Positions 1 to 6,388 of a stretch of 8,774 bases of DNA are shown here, piece after piece. Positions within the stretch are counted from its first letter, which is position 1, and the number at the start of each line of letters is the position of its first letter. The DNA comes from Actinomycetota bacterium (GTDB taxonomy: Bacteria > Actinomycetota > CADDZG01 > WHSQ01): assembly GCA_016781115.1 (NCBI GenBank), contig JADDQX010000091.1, forward strand, positions 1-8,774, written 5' to 3'. The position numbers and the translations under genes are program-made. The notes under the pieces are model-generated. The model saw only the letters and a program-made list of their open reading frames with translations. It did no database searches and was not told the DNA's origin.

Positions 1-1
1 C

Positions 2-589
2 AAGTTCGAAGCGAAGCTGTCGGACACGAAGGTCAACGCCAACCCCGCGCTGGCATTCCACCTCGAGTTCGCAGAGGACGATGAGGAGATCGGTGACTTC
101 AAAGCGGTCATCCCCAAGGGCTTCAATATCGCCGCTGACGGCGACGTACCCGACGGGGAGAAGATCGGCGGCGGCACCGTGACGATCGCTGCCGGCCCTG
201 ACTGCCGGCCCGGCCCCGAGGGACAGATCCCGCTGAAGGCGCCCGTCACCGTCACTGCCACGATCGTCGAGAAGGCGCGCAGCGACGATGAGGCCGACGC
301 GGGGGTTCACGCGGTGTGGTTCCTCGACCTGGAGCCCCTGAACCGGGTTCGCCTCCTGGTTACCGGCAGCCCCACGACCGGTTGGACGATCCAGGGTGCG
401 CCCACTCCGAGCGACAACACCTGCAACGGGCTCGTCGTGGACCTCGCGATCAACGCGAAGTCGGCGTCGGGCGTCCCGATCCTGACGAACCCCGCCAAGG
501 CCGGGAAGTACAAGTTCCTTGCCGAGATCGCGAGCCAAGACTCTCCTGTGGTGGCGAAGTTCAAGCAGGTCTTCAAGATCACGAAGTAG
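2..589 (+). CDS. Secreted protein of unknown function, paralogue 1 (5' end missing)
   Basis: The reading frame is open from the first complete codon of the window and stops at TAG 587-589, giving 195 visible residues; the start and any signal peptide lie outside. I do not recognise a named family. The visible part aligns almost without gaps to the mature part of the next gene (726-1397): both share LSDT near the start, an acidic stretch, IPxGF, TIAAGPxCRPG, AVWxLD, NDNTC, SGVPxLxNP, a YKF segment and a C-terminal KIT[KR]. Two cysteines (in GPDCRPG and NDNTC) are conserved between the copies and could form a disulfide. The alternating hydrophobic and polar residues suggest a beta-rich fold, which is inference. 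A GTG at 179 could be read as a start, but homology to the paralogue clearly continues upstream of it, so it is internal. A hairpin terminator follows at 621-643. Confidence 0.85.
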   Translation, partial: KFEAKLSDTKVNANPALAFHLEFAEDDEEIGDFKAVIPKGFNIAADGDVPDGEKIGGGTVTIAAGPDCRPGPEGQIPLKAPVTVTATIVEKARSDDEADAGVHAVWFLDLEPLNRVRLLVTGSPTTGWTIQGAPTPSDNTCNGLVVDLAINAKSASGVPILTNPAKAGKYKFLAEIASQDSPVVAKFKQVFKITK

Positions 590-620
590 CCTCCTCACCG
601 GCACCGAGGAAGACAGAGAG

Positions 621-643
621 CGGCCCCCTCCGGGGGCCGTTTT
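621..643 (+). terminator. Intrinsic terminator after paralogue 1
   Basis: Positions 621-628 (CGGCCCCC) pair perfectly with 632-639 (GGGGGCCG) around a three-base loop, and TTTT follows at 640-643. It lies 31 bases after the stop of the first secreted-protein gene. It should separate transcription of the two tandem paralogues, or act as a partial attenuator between them. Confidence 0.85.
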
Positions 644-692
644 CGCGTGTTCGGTCGGCGGAAGGAGTGGGCGGTGCCCGCGGCGAATCCTT

Positions 693-720
693 GAAGGACT
701 AGAGGTCCTTTCGAGGAGGT
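693..720 (+). promoter_or_regulatory. Leader hairpin and strong ribosome binding site of paralogue 2
   Basis: AAGGAC 694-699 pairs with GTCCTT 705-710 around a five-base loop. Directly after it comes AGGAGGT at 714-720, a near-perfect Shine-Dalgarno sequence five bases before ATG 726. The Shine-Dalgarno sequence fixes the start codon. The hairpin does not sequester it, but it could protect the 5' leader or tune translation. That role is inference. Confidence 0.5.
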
Positions 721-725
721 ACCCG

Positions 726-1397
726 ATGAGGAGTGTCAAGACGATATCGCTGCTAGCTCTCGCGACCCTGCTGGCGTTCCCCACGCTCGCGGCCGCCGGC
801 GACTTCAGCCCTGAGTTCTCGTTCGCCTTGTCCGACACGCGCATCAAGGCGAACCCGCAGATGACTTTGAAGCTCGCACAGGAGGACGGCGAGGAGGAGC
901 TCAGTCACGTCACGCTCAAGATCCCGGCCGGCTTCAAGCTTCCGCCGGACGCCGCGGTCCCCAACAACGACCAGATCGGCTCGGGGAGCATCACGATCGC
1001 GGCCGGACCAGGCTGTCGCCCCGGCGCCCCCGTCGGGTCGGCGAAGGCTCCGTTCACCGCTCCCGCGACCCTGAGAGAGCAAGACCGCACCGACGAGCAG
1101 GCGGATTCCGGTGTGTACGCGGTGTGGGTGTTGGACATCTCGGGAGTCACGCGGGTTCCTCTCGAGATCCGGGGGTCGAAGGCGGCGGGTTTCACGGTGG
1201 ACGGCGACATCGCGCCGAACGACAACACCTGTCCGCCGTTCAGCTTCGAGTTGAAGGTGAACTCACAGACGACCTCGGGCGTTCCGGTCCTCAAGAACCC
1301 GAGGTTCACCGGGCGCTACAAGTTCATATCGACCTTCACGAGCGCGGACTCACCGACGGTCGTGACCATCCCTCAGAAGATCAAGATCACGCGCTGA
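726..1397 (+). CDS. Secreted protein of unknown function, paralogue 2
   Basis: A 223-residue protein. ATG 726 was chosen because AGGAGGT lies five bases upstream and the protein then begins with a classical signal peptide: basic MRSVK, a hydrophobic core at about residues 6-20, and an AAA/GD cleavage site near residues 24-25. The frame is open further upstream (to a GTG at 519), but that extension overlaps paralogue 1 and the terminator and is not credible. The mature protein carries an acidic segment (EDGEEE 53-58), IPAGF 66-70, GPGCRPG 94-100 with Cys97, and NDNTC 165-169 with Cys169; these elements are shared with the preceding gene. There is no transmembrane helix after the signal peptide, no lipobox cysteine and no sortase motif, so release outside the cell or loose wall association is likely. 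I recognise no enzyme motif. The gene stands alone between two terminators. Confidence 0.88.
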   Translation: MRSVKTISLLALATLLAFPTLAAAGDFSPEFSFALSDTRIKANPQMTLKLAQEDGEEELSHVTLKIPAGFKLPPDAAVPNNDQIGSGSITIAAGPGCRPGAPVGSAKAPFTAPATLREQDRTDEQADSGVYAVWVLDISGVTRVPLEIRGSKAAGFTVDGDIAPNDNTCPPFSFELKVNSQTTSGVPVLKNPRFTGRYKFISTFTSADSPTVVTIPQKIKITR

Positions 1398-1413
1398 CCC
1401 AGCAGAGCTACGG

Positions 1414-1447
1414 AAAGAAGGAGGCCCCTGCGGGGGCCTCTTTCTTT
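1414..1447. terminator. Long, apparently bidirectional terminator between convergent genes
   Basis: The arms AAAGAAG plus GAGGCCCC (1414-1428) and GGGGCCTC plus TTTCTTT (1433-1447) form a 15-bp stem with one G-T pair and a four-base loop. On the plus strand the GC core is followed by TTTCTTT. On the minus strand it is followed by CTTCTTT, the complement of the A-rich left flank. It sits between the plus-strand secreted-protein gene (stop 1397) and the minus-strand phosphorylase gene (stop at 1458), so it can end both transcripts. Confidence 0.88.
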
Positions 1448-1457
1448 GTGAGGTCGA

Positions 1458-2252
1458 CTATCCACGGGCGCCCTGCAGTGCGGTGCCGCAGGGACAGTTG
1501 CGCTCGCTCGGGATCCTCGGCACCAAGGCGAACAGAAGATCTCGCAGCTTGTCGTTGTTGGCTCTGAAGACCTTCAGGACCTCCTCGTGGCTGACGGCCG
1601 CGCTCTTGCCAGCGACGCCGACGTCGTAGTCCGTGATCAGAGAGATGTTGACGTAGCACATCTCGAGCTCGCGGCAGAGATAGGCCTCCGGGTACTGGGT
1701 CATGTTGATGACCTCCCACCCGGCGTCTTGGAACCATTTCGATTCGGCTCGCGTCGAGAAGCGAGGTCCTTGGATCGTCACCACGGTCCCGCGATCGTGC
1801 ATCGTGATGCCTTGGTCGCTGCCGGTCTTCAGCGTCGTCTCTCGAAGCTCTGGGCAGTAAGGGTCCGCGAACGCGACGTGGGTCGTGATCGGACCGTCGT
1901 AGAAGGTGTCCTTGCGCCCAGCCGTGCGGTCGACGAGCTGATCGCAGACGACGAACTCGCCCGGCCGCACCTCTTCTTTCAACGATCCGGCGGCGCACGG
2001 TCCGATGACCCGCTTCACGCCCAGCTCCTTCAGCGCCCACACGTTCGCGCGGTAGTTGATCTTGTGGGGGGGCAGCGTGTGGCCTTGCCCGTGACGCGGC
2101 AGGAAGGCGACGCTCCGGCCGTCGATCTGCCCCACCGCCACGGCGCCTGAGGGCGGCCCGTAGGGGGTATCGACCTGGACCTCCTCCACGTCGCCGAGGA
2201 AGGAGTAGAACCCCGACCCCCCGAATACACCTACCTCTGCGGTCGGGGGCAT
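1458..2252 (-). CDS. mtnP: S-methyl-5'-thioadenosine phosphorylase (PNP/MTAP family 2)
   Basis: A 264-residue cytosolic enzyme of normal family length. It is predicted to split methylthioadenosine with phosphate into adenine and 5-methylthioribose-1-phosphate, recycling the by-product of polyamine and related synthesis. Visible motifs are FGGSGFY (10-16) and PRHGQGH (52-58) for phosphate, GPCAAGSL (84-91), QGPRFSTRAES (161-171) and NMTQYPEA (183-190) for the nucleoside, and TDYD (207-210). The two aspartates Asp208 and Asp210 match the pair that selects 6-aminopurines in human MTAP, which argues against a guanosine/inosine phosphorylase. A Cys-Pro-Cys (253-255) lies in the C-terminal tail. 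The ATG shares one base with the stop of the upstream zinc-ribbon gene (TGATG), so the two are probably translationally coupled. No other methionine-salvage gene is in the window. Confidence 0.95.
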   Translation of the reverse strand: MPPTAEVGVFGGSGFYSFLGDVEEVQVDTPYGPPSGAVAVGQIDGRSVAFLPRHGQGHTLPPHKINYRANVWALKELGVKRVIGPCAAGSLKEEVRPGEFVVCDQLVDRTAGRKDTFYDGPITTHVAFADPYCPELRETTLKTGSDQGITMHDRGTVVTIQGPRFSTRAESKWFQDAGWEVINMTQYPEAYLCRELEMCYVNISLITDYDVGVAGKSAAVSHEEVLKVFRANNDKLRDLLFALVPRIPSERNCPCGTALQGARG

Positions 2253-2587
2253 CAGGCCGACTTCTCGCCGGACGCGCTCGAGGTCTTCGTTTCGCCCGAA
2301 GAGCTCAGGGACTTGCTGTCGCTCTTCGAGTCGCCGGAGGACGAGGAGCCGGCGTCGTCGGACGACGACGATTTGGCGTCACCGGAAGACGAGGAGGACG
2401 TGGAGCTCTTCTTCTTCGCATCCGTGGAGTAGAAGCCGGAGCCCTTGAAGACGACGCCGACGGGGGAGTAGAGCTTCCTCAGCTTGCCGCCGCAGTGGGG
2501 GCATACCTCCAGCGGCGGGTCCGTGAAGCTCTGCCTGGCCTCCGTCCGCTCGCCGCAGGCGGTGCAGGCGTACTCGTACGTGGGCAT
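2252..2587 (-). CDS. FmdB-family zinc-ribbon protein, Ruc (Rv0991c)-like redox chaperone candidate
   Basis: A 111-residue protein. ATG 2587 was chosen because FmdB-type proteins begin MPTYEY and GAGAAG lies nine bases upstream; longer forms from 2596 or 2689 add residues not typical of the family. Residues 1-55 form the zinc ribbon, with Cys8-x2-Cys11 and Cys29-x2-Cys32, followed by VGVVFKGSGFYSTD (43-56). Residues 57-111 are a low-complexity, presumably disordered tail with 26 serines among residues 61-111, plus Lys, Asp and Gly. This layout matches M. tuberculosis Rv0991c (Ruc), described as a chaperone switched on by cysteine oxidation. That function is therefore a candidate by homology, not proven here. 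It is the first gene of a minus-strand operon with the phosphorylase and is divergent from the diguanylate cyclase. Older annotations call such proteins putative regulatory protein FmdB. Confidence 0.9.
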   Translation of the reverse strand: MPTYEYACTACGERTEARQSFTDPPLEVCPHCGGKLRKLYSPVGVVFKGSGFYSTDAKKKSSTSSSSSGDAKSSSSDDAGSSSSGDSKSDSKSLSSSGETKTSSASGEKSA

Positions 2588-2689
2588 GGGGGGCATCTTC
2601 TCATCCCGGTAAAGTCGTGCTCCTAAGAATCCGAAAATCAGGACAAAGGGTCTCCAGGTGCCGAAGCCGCCTGGACGGAAGGGTTTCAC
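2588..2689. promoter_or_regulatory. Divergent promoter region between the zinc-ribbon and diguanylate cyclase genes
   Basis: These 102 bases separate two divergent start codons and must hold promoters for both directions. They include a locally AT-richer patch (about 2615-2645) but no convincing -35/-10 pair. On the plus side TCCAGG 2653-2658 and CCTGGA 2670-2675 form a 6-bp inverted repeat with an 11-base loop, and GGAAGGG 2677-2683 is the ribosome binding site for ATG 2690. On the minus side GAGAAG (2602-2597) serves ATG 2587. No HspR-type (HAIR) or CIRCE heat-shock operator is visible. Confidence 0.5.
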
Positions 2690-4702
2690 ATGTCGCTCCA
2701 GCGGCGCCTAACGCTGTTCTTCGTGCTCATCGTCATCCTGCCGCTCCTTGCGGCCGGCTTCATCGTTCAGCGCGTCATCGTCGGCGAGATCTCGCGGCGA
2801 GCGGTCCTCTCGCTCCGGCCCGCGCTCGACGCCACCGTCGCGATCTACAACCGTGAGGCTGAATCTCTGGATCGCAGGGTGCGCAGCACGGTCGAGGACG
2901 CCCCACGTTTCGCCGCACTCCTAGCATCGGGTGACGCGGCGGCGCTAAGCGCTCATCTAGAGAACCGCCTCGAGGAATCGCTGGACCTCGACTTCCTGGT
3001 GGCTGTCGGCCGCCGAGACGAGGTGTTGGGATACGCGTCCAGGTCGCCGAGGTTCCTTCCGGGCTTTCGTCCTCCGGCACCGAACGTCATCGCGGAGGCC
3101 GATCCCGGCCCCAGCAGCGGGTTCTCGCGTACGGCCGCGATCCCGGTCGCGATCAAAGGGCAAGGGACGCAGGGCCACGTCATCGGTGGCTTCTGGCTCG
3201 ACGAGGATCTGTTGCTCGCGGCATCTCGTTCAGGCGTCGATCTCTCGATCGTCTCCGAGGACCGTGTCGTCGCGTCGACGGCGGCGGTGGGGGCTTCGTT
3301 CGAGGTAGAGGTCGATTACTTCGATCCGTTCGAGGTCGACCTCGGTGAAGAGTCGACGGCGGCGGCGACGAAGCTCGGTGGCGGGATGGCCATCGTGGCT
3401 TCGACACCTGCCGGTCCGATCGGGGAACTGTCGCGTCAGGTCCTCACCTCGATGTTGGCGCTGCTGGCCCTCGCGCTGGTGGCGACGACCGGGCTCGCCT
3501 ACCTGCTCGCACGCCTGATCACGAAGCCGCTCGAGGAGCTCTCTGAGGGCGCGCACGCGATCTCGGAGGGGCGCTTCGATCACCGCATCCCGGTCCGCTC
3601 CAAAGACGAGGTCGGCCGGCTCGCCGTGGCCTTCAACGAGATGTCGGGCCAGCTCAGCCACACGATCTCGGCCCTGTCTTCGTCGCGCGACCAGATGCAG
3701 CGAGCCGTGCGACGGGTGGGGGACACGCTGCGCTCGACGCACGACATGAAGCAGATGCTCGATTCCATCCTCAACACGGCCGCGGACGCGGTCAATGCGG
3801 AGGCAGCCGTGCTGTGGCTGCTCTCTCCGGCGCGAGGGGAGCTTCATCCTGCGGTCGCCAGAGGTGTAGACGTCGATTCGCTCGGGCGTGTGAAGGTAGG
3901 CGAAGGCGTTGTCGGCCATGTCGCGGAACGAGGAACCGGTGTTCTCCTTCCTCAAGGAGTGGGCGCACCGATGTTCTCCCGGCACGAGCCGCACTTCCCG
4001 GTCGCGGTGGCCGTTCCGCTATACAGCCAGGAACGGATCATGGGGGTTCTCATCGGGTACCGGAAAGATTCCTCGCGTCCGTTCGCTCAAGACGAGTTCG
4101 ACACCGTGGCGTTCCTTGCGGAGCAAGGCGGCGTTGCGGTCGAGAACGTGCGTTTGCACGAAGAGGCCCAGCGACTGTCGTTGACCGATGGTCTGACCGG
4201 CGTATGGAACCGGCGGTTCTTCCAGATGCAGTTCCGGCAGGTGCTGGCGACCGCGACGCGGTTCGACCGCCACTTCAGCGTATTGATGCTGGATCTCGAC
4301 CACTTCAAGCAGGTGAACGACAGACACGGCCACCAACGCGGTGATGCGTTGTTGATCGAGTTCTCGCAACGGGTGACGCAACTGCTGCGTGAGGTCGACA
4401 CCTTCGCCCGCTACGGCGGCGAGGAGTTCATCTGTCTCTTGTCGGAGACTGACGTGCAGGGCGCGATGACGACCGCCGAGAAGATCCACGACGCGATCAA
4501 GGGCACTCCCTTCGGCACGATGGGCGACGAGCTCATCAACCTGACCGTCTCGATCGGTGTTGCCGCTTATCCCGATCATGGTGACTCCTTCCGGTCACTC
4601 GTCGAGGCCGCCGACCAGGCGCTCTACCGGGCGAAACAGACCGGGCGCGATCGCGTCTGCGTCGCGGGTCCGCCCCCCCCCGATCTGAAGGTGGCCAACT
4701 AA
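2690..4702 (+). CDS. Membrane-bound diguanylate cyclase (periplasmic sensor, HAMP, GAF, GGDEF)
   Basis: A 670-residue inner-membrane protein predicted to make cyclic di-GMP from two GTP. Order of parts: transmembrane helix 1 (about 7-29); an external sensor of roughly 220 residues with Cache-like character (about 30-248); transmembrane helix 2 (about 252-275); HAMP (about 275-327, with KPLEEL and KDEVGRLAVAFNEM); a GAF domain (about 350-487); and GGDEF (about 495-657). The catalytic domain looks intact. LTDGLTGVWNRR (498-509) and LDLDHFKQVND (534-544) include metal-binding Asp535 and substrate Asn543. GGEEF at 576-580 is the active-site loop. REVD at 567-570, five residues before it, is a canonical RxxD inhibitory site, so feedback inhibition by product is expected. 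No EAL or HD-GYP domain is present, so this is a synthase only. ATG 2690 is preceded by GGAAGGG. The tail is proline-rich (GPPPPD, 660-665). The signal sensed is unknown. Confidence 0.95.
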   Translation: MSLQRRLTLFFVLIVILPLLAAGFIVQRVIVGEISRRAVLSLRPALDATVAIYNREAESLDRRVRSTVEDAPRFAALLASGDAAALSAHLENRLEESLDLDFLVAVGRRDEVLGYASRSPRFLPGFRPPAPNVIAEADPGPSSGFSRTAAIPVAIKGQGTQGHVIGGFWLDEDLLLAASRSGVDLSIVSEDRVVASTAAVGASFEVEVDYFDPFEVDLGEESTAAATKLGGGMAIVASTPAGPIGELSRQVLTSMLALLALALVATTGLAYLLARLITKPLEELSEGAHAISEGRFDHRIPVRSKDEVGRLAVAFNEMSGQLSHTISALSSSRDQMQRAVRRVGDTLRSTHDMKQMLDSILNTAADAVNAEAAVLWLLSPARGELHPAVARGVDVDSLGRVKVGEGVVGHVAERGTGVLLPQGVGAPMFSRHEPHFPVAVAVPLYSQERIMGVLIGYRKDSSRPFAQDEFDTVAFLAEQGGVAVENVRLHEEAQRLSLTDGLTGVWNRRFFQMQFRQVLATATRFDRHFSVLMLDLDHFKQVNDRHGHQRGDALLIEFSQRVTQLLREVDTFARYGGEEFICLLSETDVQGAMTTAEKIHDAIKGTPFGTMGDELINLTVSIGVAAYPDHGDSFRSLVEAADQALYRAKQTGRDRVCVAGPPPPDLKVAN

Positions 4703-4719
4703 CGCCGCTACGCCACCCC

Positions 4720-4754
4720 TACACTGAGCGCCCCCCATCACAGGAGGCGCGTAA
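4720..4754 (+). promoter_or_regulatory. galU: Possible -10 element and ribosome binding site of galU
   Basis: TACACT at 4720-4725 fits a TANNNT -10 element, but no good -35 is visible upstream. AGGAGG at 4742-4747 is a strong Shine-Dalgarno sequence seven bases before GTG 4755. The gap after the diguanylate cyclase stop is only 52 bases with no terminator, so read-through from the upstream gene is also likely. Confidence 0.45.
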
Positions 4755-5660
4755 GTGGCTGTTCGCAAGGCGGTGATCCCGGCGGCCGGGCTCGGAACGC
4801 GGTTCCTGCCGGCCACGAAGTCACAGCCCAAGGAGATGCTCCCGGTGGTGGATCGTCCCGGCATCCAGTACGTCGTCGAGGAGGCCGTGCGCGCTGGGCT
4901 GGACGACATCCTCGTGATCACGAGCCGGGGAAAGGCAACGCTCGAGGATCACTTCGATCGCTCGCTCGCGCTGGAGCACCATCTGGAGAAGATGGGAAAG
5001 ACCGAGCTGCTGCAAGAGGTCCGGAACATCGCGGAGATGGCCGACTTCCACTACGTCCGCCAGAAGGAGCCCCTGGGGTTCGGGCACGCCGTGCTGATCG
5101 CGAAGGCGCACGTCGGAGACGAGCCCTTCGTCGTGATGGTCGGCGACGAGATCGTTCCCGACCCGCGTGGTGACGAGCCACCGTTGGTGGACAGGATGAC
5201 GGAGATCTACGAGAAGCAGGACGCGAGCGTCATCGCCGTGCAGGAGGTCGCAGCCGCGGATATCCCCAGCTACGGGGTCATCGACCCCGAAGAGACCTCG
5301 GACGGGTTCTTGAAGCTGCGCGGCATGGTCGAGAAACCCGCGGTCGAAGATGCTCCGTCGAACCTCGCGTCGCGCGGGCGCTACCTCTTCACTCCGGCGA
5401 TCTTCGATGCGATCGAACGGACCTCAGAGGGTGTGGGCGGCGAGATCCAGTTGACGGACGCGATCAGGCTGTTGGCCGAGGAAGAAGGCGTCTACGCGTA
5501 CGTGCACGAGGGGCCGATCCTCGACGTGGGAAAGAAGCTCGACTACCTGAAGGCGACCGTCGAGCTGGCGCTTCGACGCGATGACCTGAGCGAGCCTTTC
5601 AGGGAGTGGCTACTTCAACGAGCCGAGACCTTGTCCGACGAGCACTCATTACGGTCCTAA
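4755..5660 (+). CDS. galU: UTP-glucose-1-phosphate uridylyltransferase
   Basis: A 301-residue cytosolic nucleotidyltransferase that joins glucose-1-phosphate and UTP to UDP-glucose, a precursor for cell-wall and capsular sugars, glycolipids and trehalose. It starts at GTG 4755 after AGGAGG, and the protein opens with the family signature directly (KAVIPAAGLGTRFLPATK, 5-22). Further motifs are PKEMLPVVD (25-33), RQKEPLGFGHAV (102-113), GDE (130-132, with the conserved metal-binding aspartate; the second position is Glu where many bacterial enzymes have Asp), VEKP (192-195), GGEIQLTDAI (228-237) and LDVGKK (256-261). Its length is normal. It follows the diguanylate cyclase by 52 bases on the same strand. 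Linkage of galU to a Ruc-like gene is also seen in mycobacteria (Rv0991c to Rv0993). The 3' end of the gene forms half of its terminator hairpin. Confidence 0.97.
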   Translation: MAVRKAVIPAAGLGTRFLPATKSQPKEMLPVVDRPGIQYVVEEAVRAGLDDILVITSRGKATLEDHFDRSLALEHHLEKMGKTELLQEVRNIAEMADFHYVRQKEPLGFGHAVLIAKAHVGDEPFVVMVGDEIVPDPRGDEPPLVDRMTEIYEKQDASVIAVQEVAAADIPSYGVIDPEETSDGFLKLRGMVEKPAVEDAPSNLASRGRYLFTPAIFDAIERTSEGVGGEIQLTDAIRLLAEEEGVYAYVHEGPILDVGKKLDYLKATVELALRRDDLSEPFREWLLQRAETLSDEHSLRS

Positions 5661-5674
5661 TGAGTGCTGGTTTT
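5641..5674 (+). terminator. galU terminator overlapping its stop codon
   Basis: AGCACTCATTA (5641-5651) and TAATGAGTGCT (5658-5668) form a perfect 11-bp stem around the six-base loop CGGTCC, followed by GG and TTTT (5671-5674). The last six sense codons and the TAA stop lie inside the hairpin. The minus strand lacks a T-run after the stem, so it should act only in the plus direction. The half-sites resemble those of the CIRCE heat-shock operator, but the spacing is wrong for it. Confidence 0.82.
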
Positions 5675-5752
5675 CGGACTAGTCGTAGGGATCCGTGTCG
5701 TGAGCGAGCTCGGCTGCCCTTTCCAGCCCTCGCCCTCGGCGGCAGAGGCCTT

Positions 5753-6379
5753 CTAGTGCGGGCGGGAGTAAAGAAGCGAGTACCTGTCATACATGTGCCG
5801 TCGAACCGTCGATCCGGGAACAAGGCGCTGGGCTGCCGTCCTGATCTCTCGGAGAGTGTTGTGCCAGTCGAGAACGACACCTTGCGGTCTTCTTAGCGGT
5901 GCCTGCGTTCGATGGCGGACGACGCATACAGCCAGATCGAGGAGACCGGTGATTCCAACGTAGGCGTAGTCGAAGGGGGTGGCGAGTCTGTACAGACCGA
6001 GGACGGCGAGCCTGCCACCTGGCGCGAGCAGAGAGGAGAGCCGCTCGAGCGCGGCGTGCAATGGCATGTGATGAAGGGCCGATAGGCACGACACGAAGTC
6101 GAATGAGCCCGGCCTGAAATCGGAATCCAATAGGTCCGCCTCGACGAACTGAACGTTGGTTCCTGGTGAGCTTGCGCGAGCTAGGTCGATCGTCTCCGCG
6201 TCGCGGTCGATAGCGATTGTCTCTGGAATCCGCTCGGCAAGTCGAGTCGCGAAGAGTCCGGCGCCACAACCGACGTCGAGCGCCCTCTTCGCTCCTGTGG
6301 GGACGTAGCGAAGTAGGTAGTCGTGATAGTGGATGTTGTGATCCCACATCAGCCATGCGGGTTTCTGGGGAATCTTCAT
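5753..6379 (-). CDS. Class I SAM-dependent methyltransferase, substrate unknown
   Basis: A 208-residue soluble protein with a Rossmann-type methyltransferase core. The SAM-binding motif I is LDVGCGAG (34-41). Asp58 in IAIDRD (55-60) is the likely ribose-binding acid, VEADLLD (79-85) is motif III, FDFVSCLSALHHM (93-105) is motif IV, and LLAPGGRLAVLG (117-128) is motif VI. The pattern fits the Methyltransf_11/25 type acting on small molecules. The C-terminal third (about 130-208) is the likely substrate cap and carries no diagnostic motif, so the substrate cannot be named. The start ATG 6379 lies nine bases after the stop of the upstream P-loop kinase gene, with no strong Shine-Dalgarno sequence. 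This suggests one transcript and re-initiation. No terminator is obvious downstream; the gene runs towards galU convergently. Confidence 0.9.
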   Translation of the reverse strand: MKIPQKPAWLMWDHNIHYHDYLLRYVPTGAKRALDVGCGAGLFATRLAERIPETIAIDRDAETIDLARASSPGTNVQFVEADLLDSDFRPGSFDFVSCLSALHHMPLHAALERLSSLLAPGGRLAVLGLYRLATPFDYAYVGITGLLDLAVCVVRHRTQAPLRRPQGVVLDWHNTLREIRTAAQRLVPGSTVRRHMYDRYSLLYSRPH

Positions 6380-6388
6380 CGATCGGAT

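Noticed and set aside
519..725. N-terminal extension of the second secreted-protein gene to GTG 519
   Set aside because: It overlaps the first paralogue and a terminator, hides the signal peptide inside the protein, and ignores the strong Shine-Dalgarno sequence before ATG 726.
1408..2040. Second long minus-strand frame inside the phosphorylase gene
   Set aside because: It is highly arginine-rich and in another frame of a clear enzyme; it also runs through the terminator.
2588..2689. N-terminal extension of the zinc-ribbon gene to ATG 2689
   Set aside because: FmdB-family proteins begin MPTYEY; the extension has no family match and would occupy the whole divergent promoter region.
3230..3994. 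254-codon open frame on the minus strand
   Set aside because: It is antisense to the well-supported diguanylate cyclase, arginine-rich and without domains, as expected for a shadow frame in GC-rich DNA.
4019..4579. 186-codon open frame on the minus strand
   Set aside because: It is antisense to the GAF and GGDEF domains of the cyclase, with no recognisable motif.
5641..5668. CIRCE-type HrcA operator
   Set aside because: The AGCACTC and GAGTGCT half-sites match, but they are 14 bases apart instead of nine, they lie at the 3' end of galU rather than at a promoter, and a T-run follows. A terminator explains it better.
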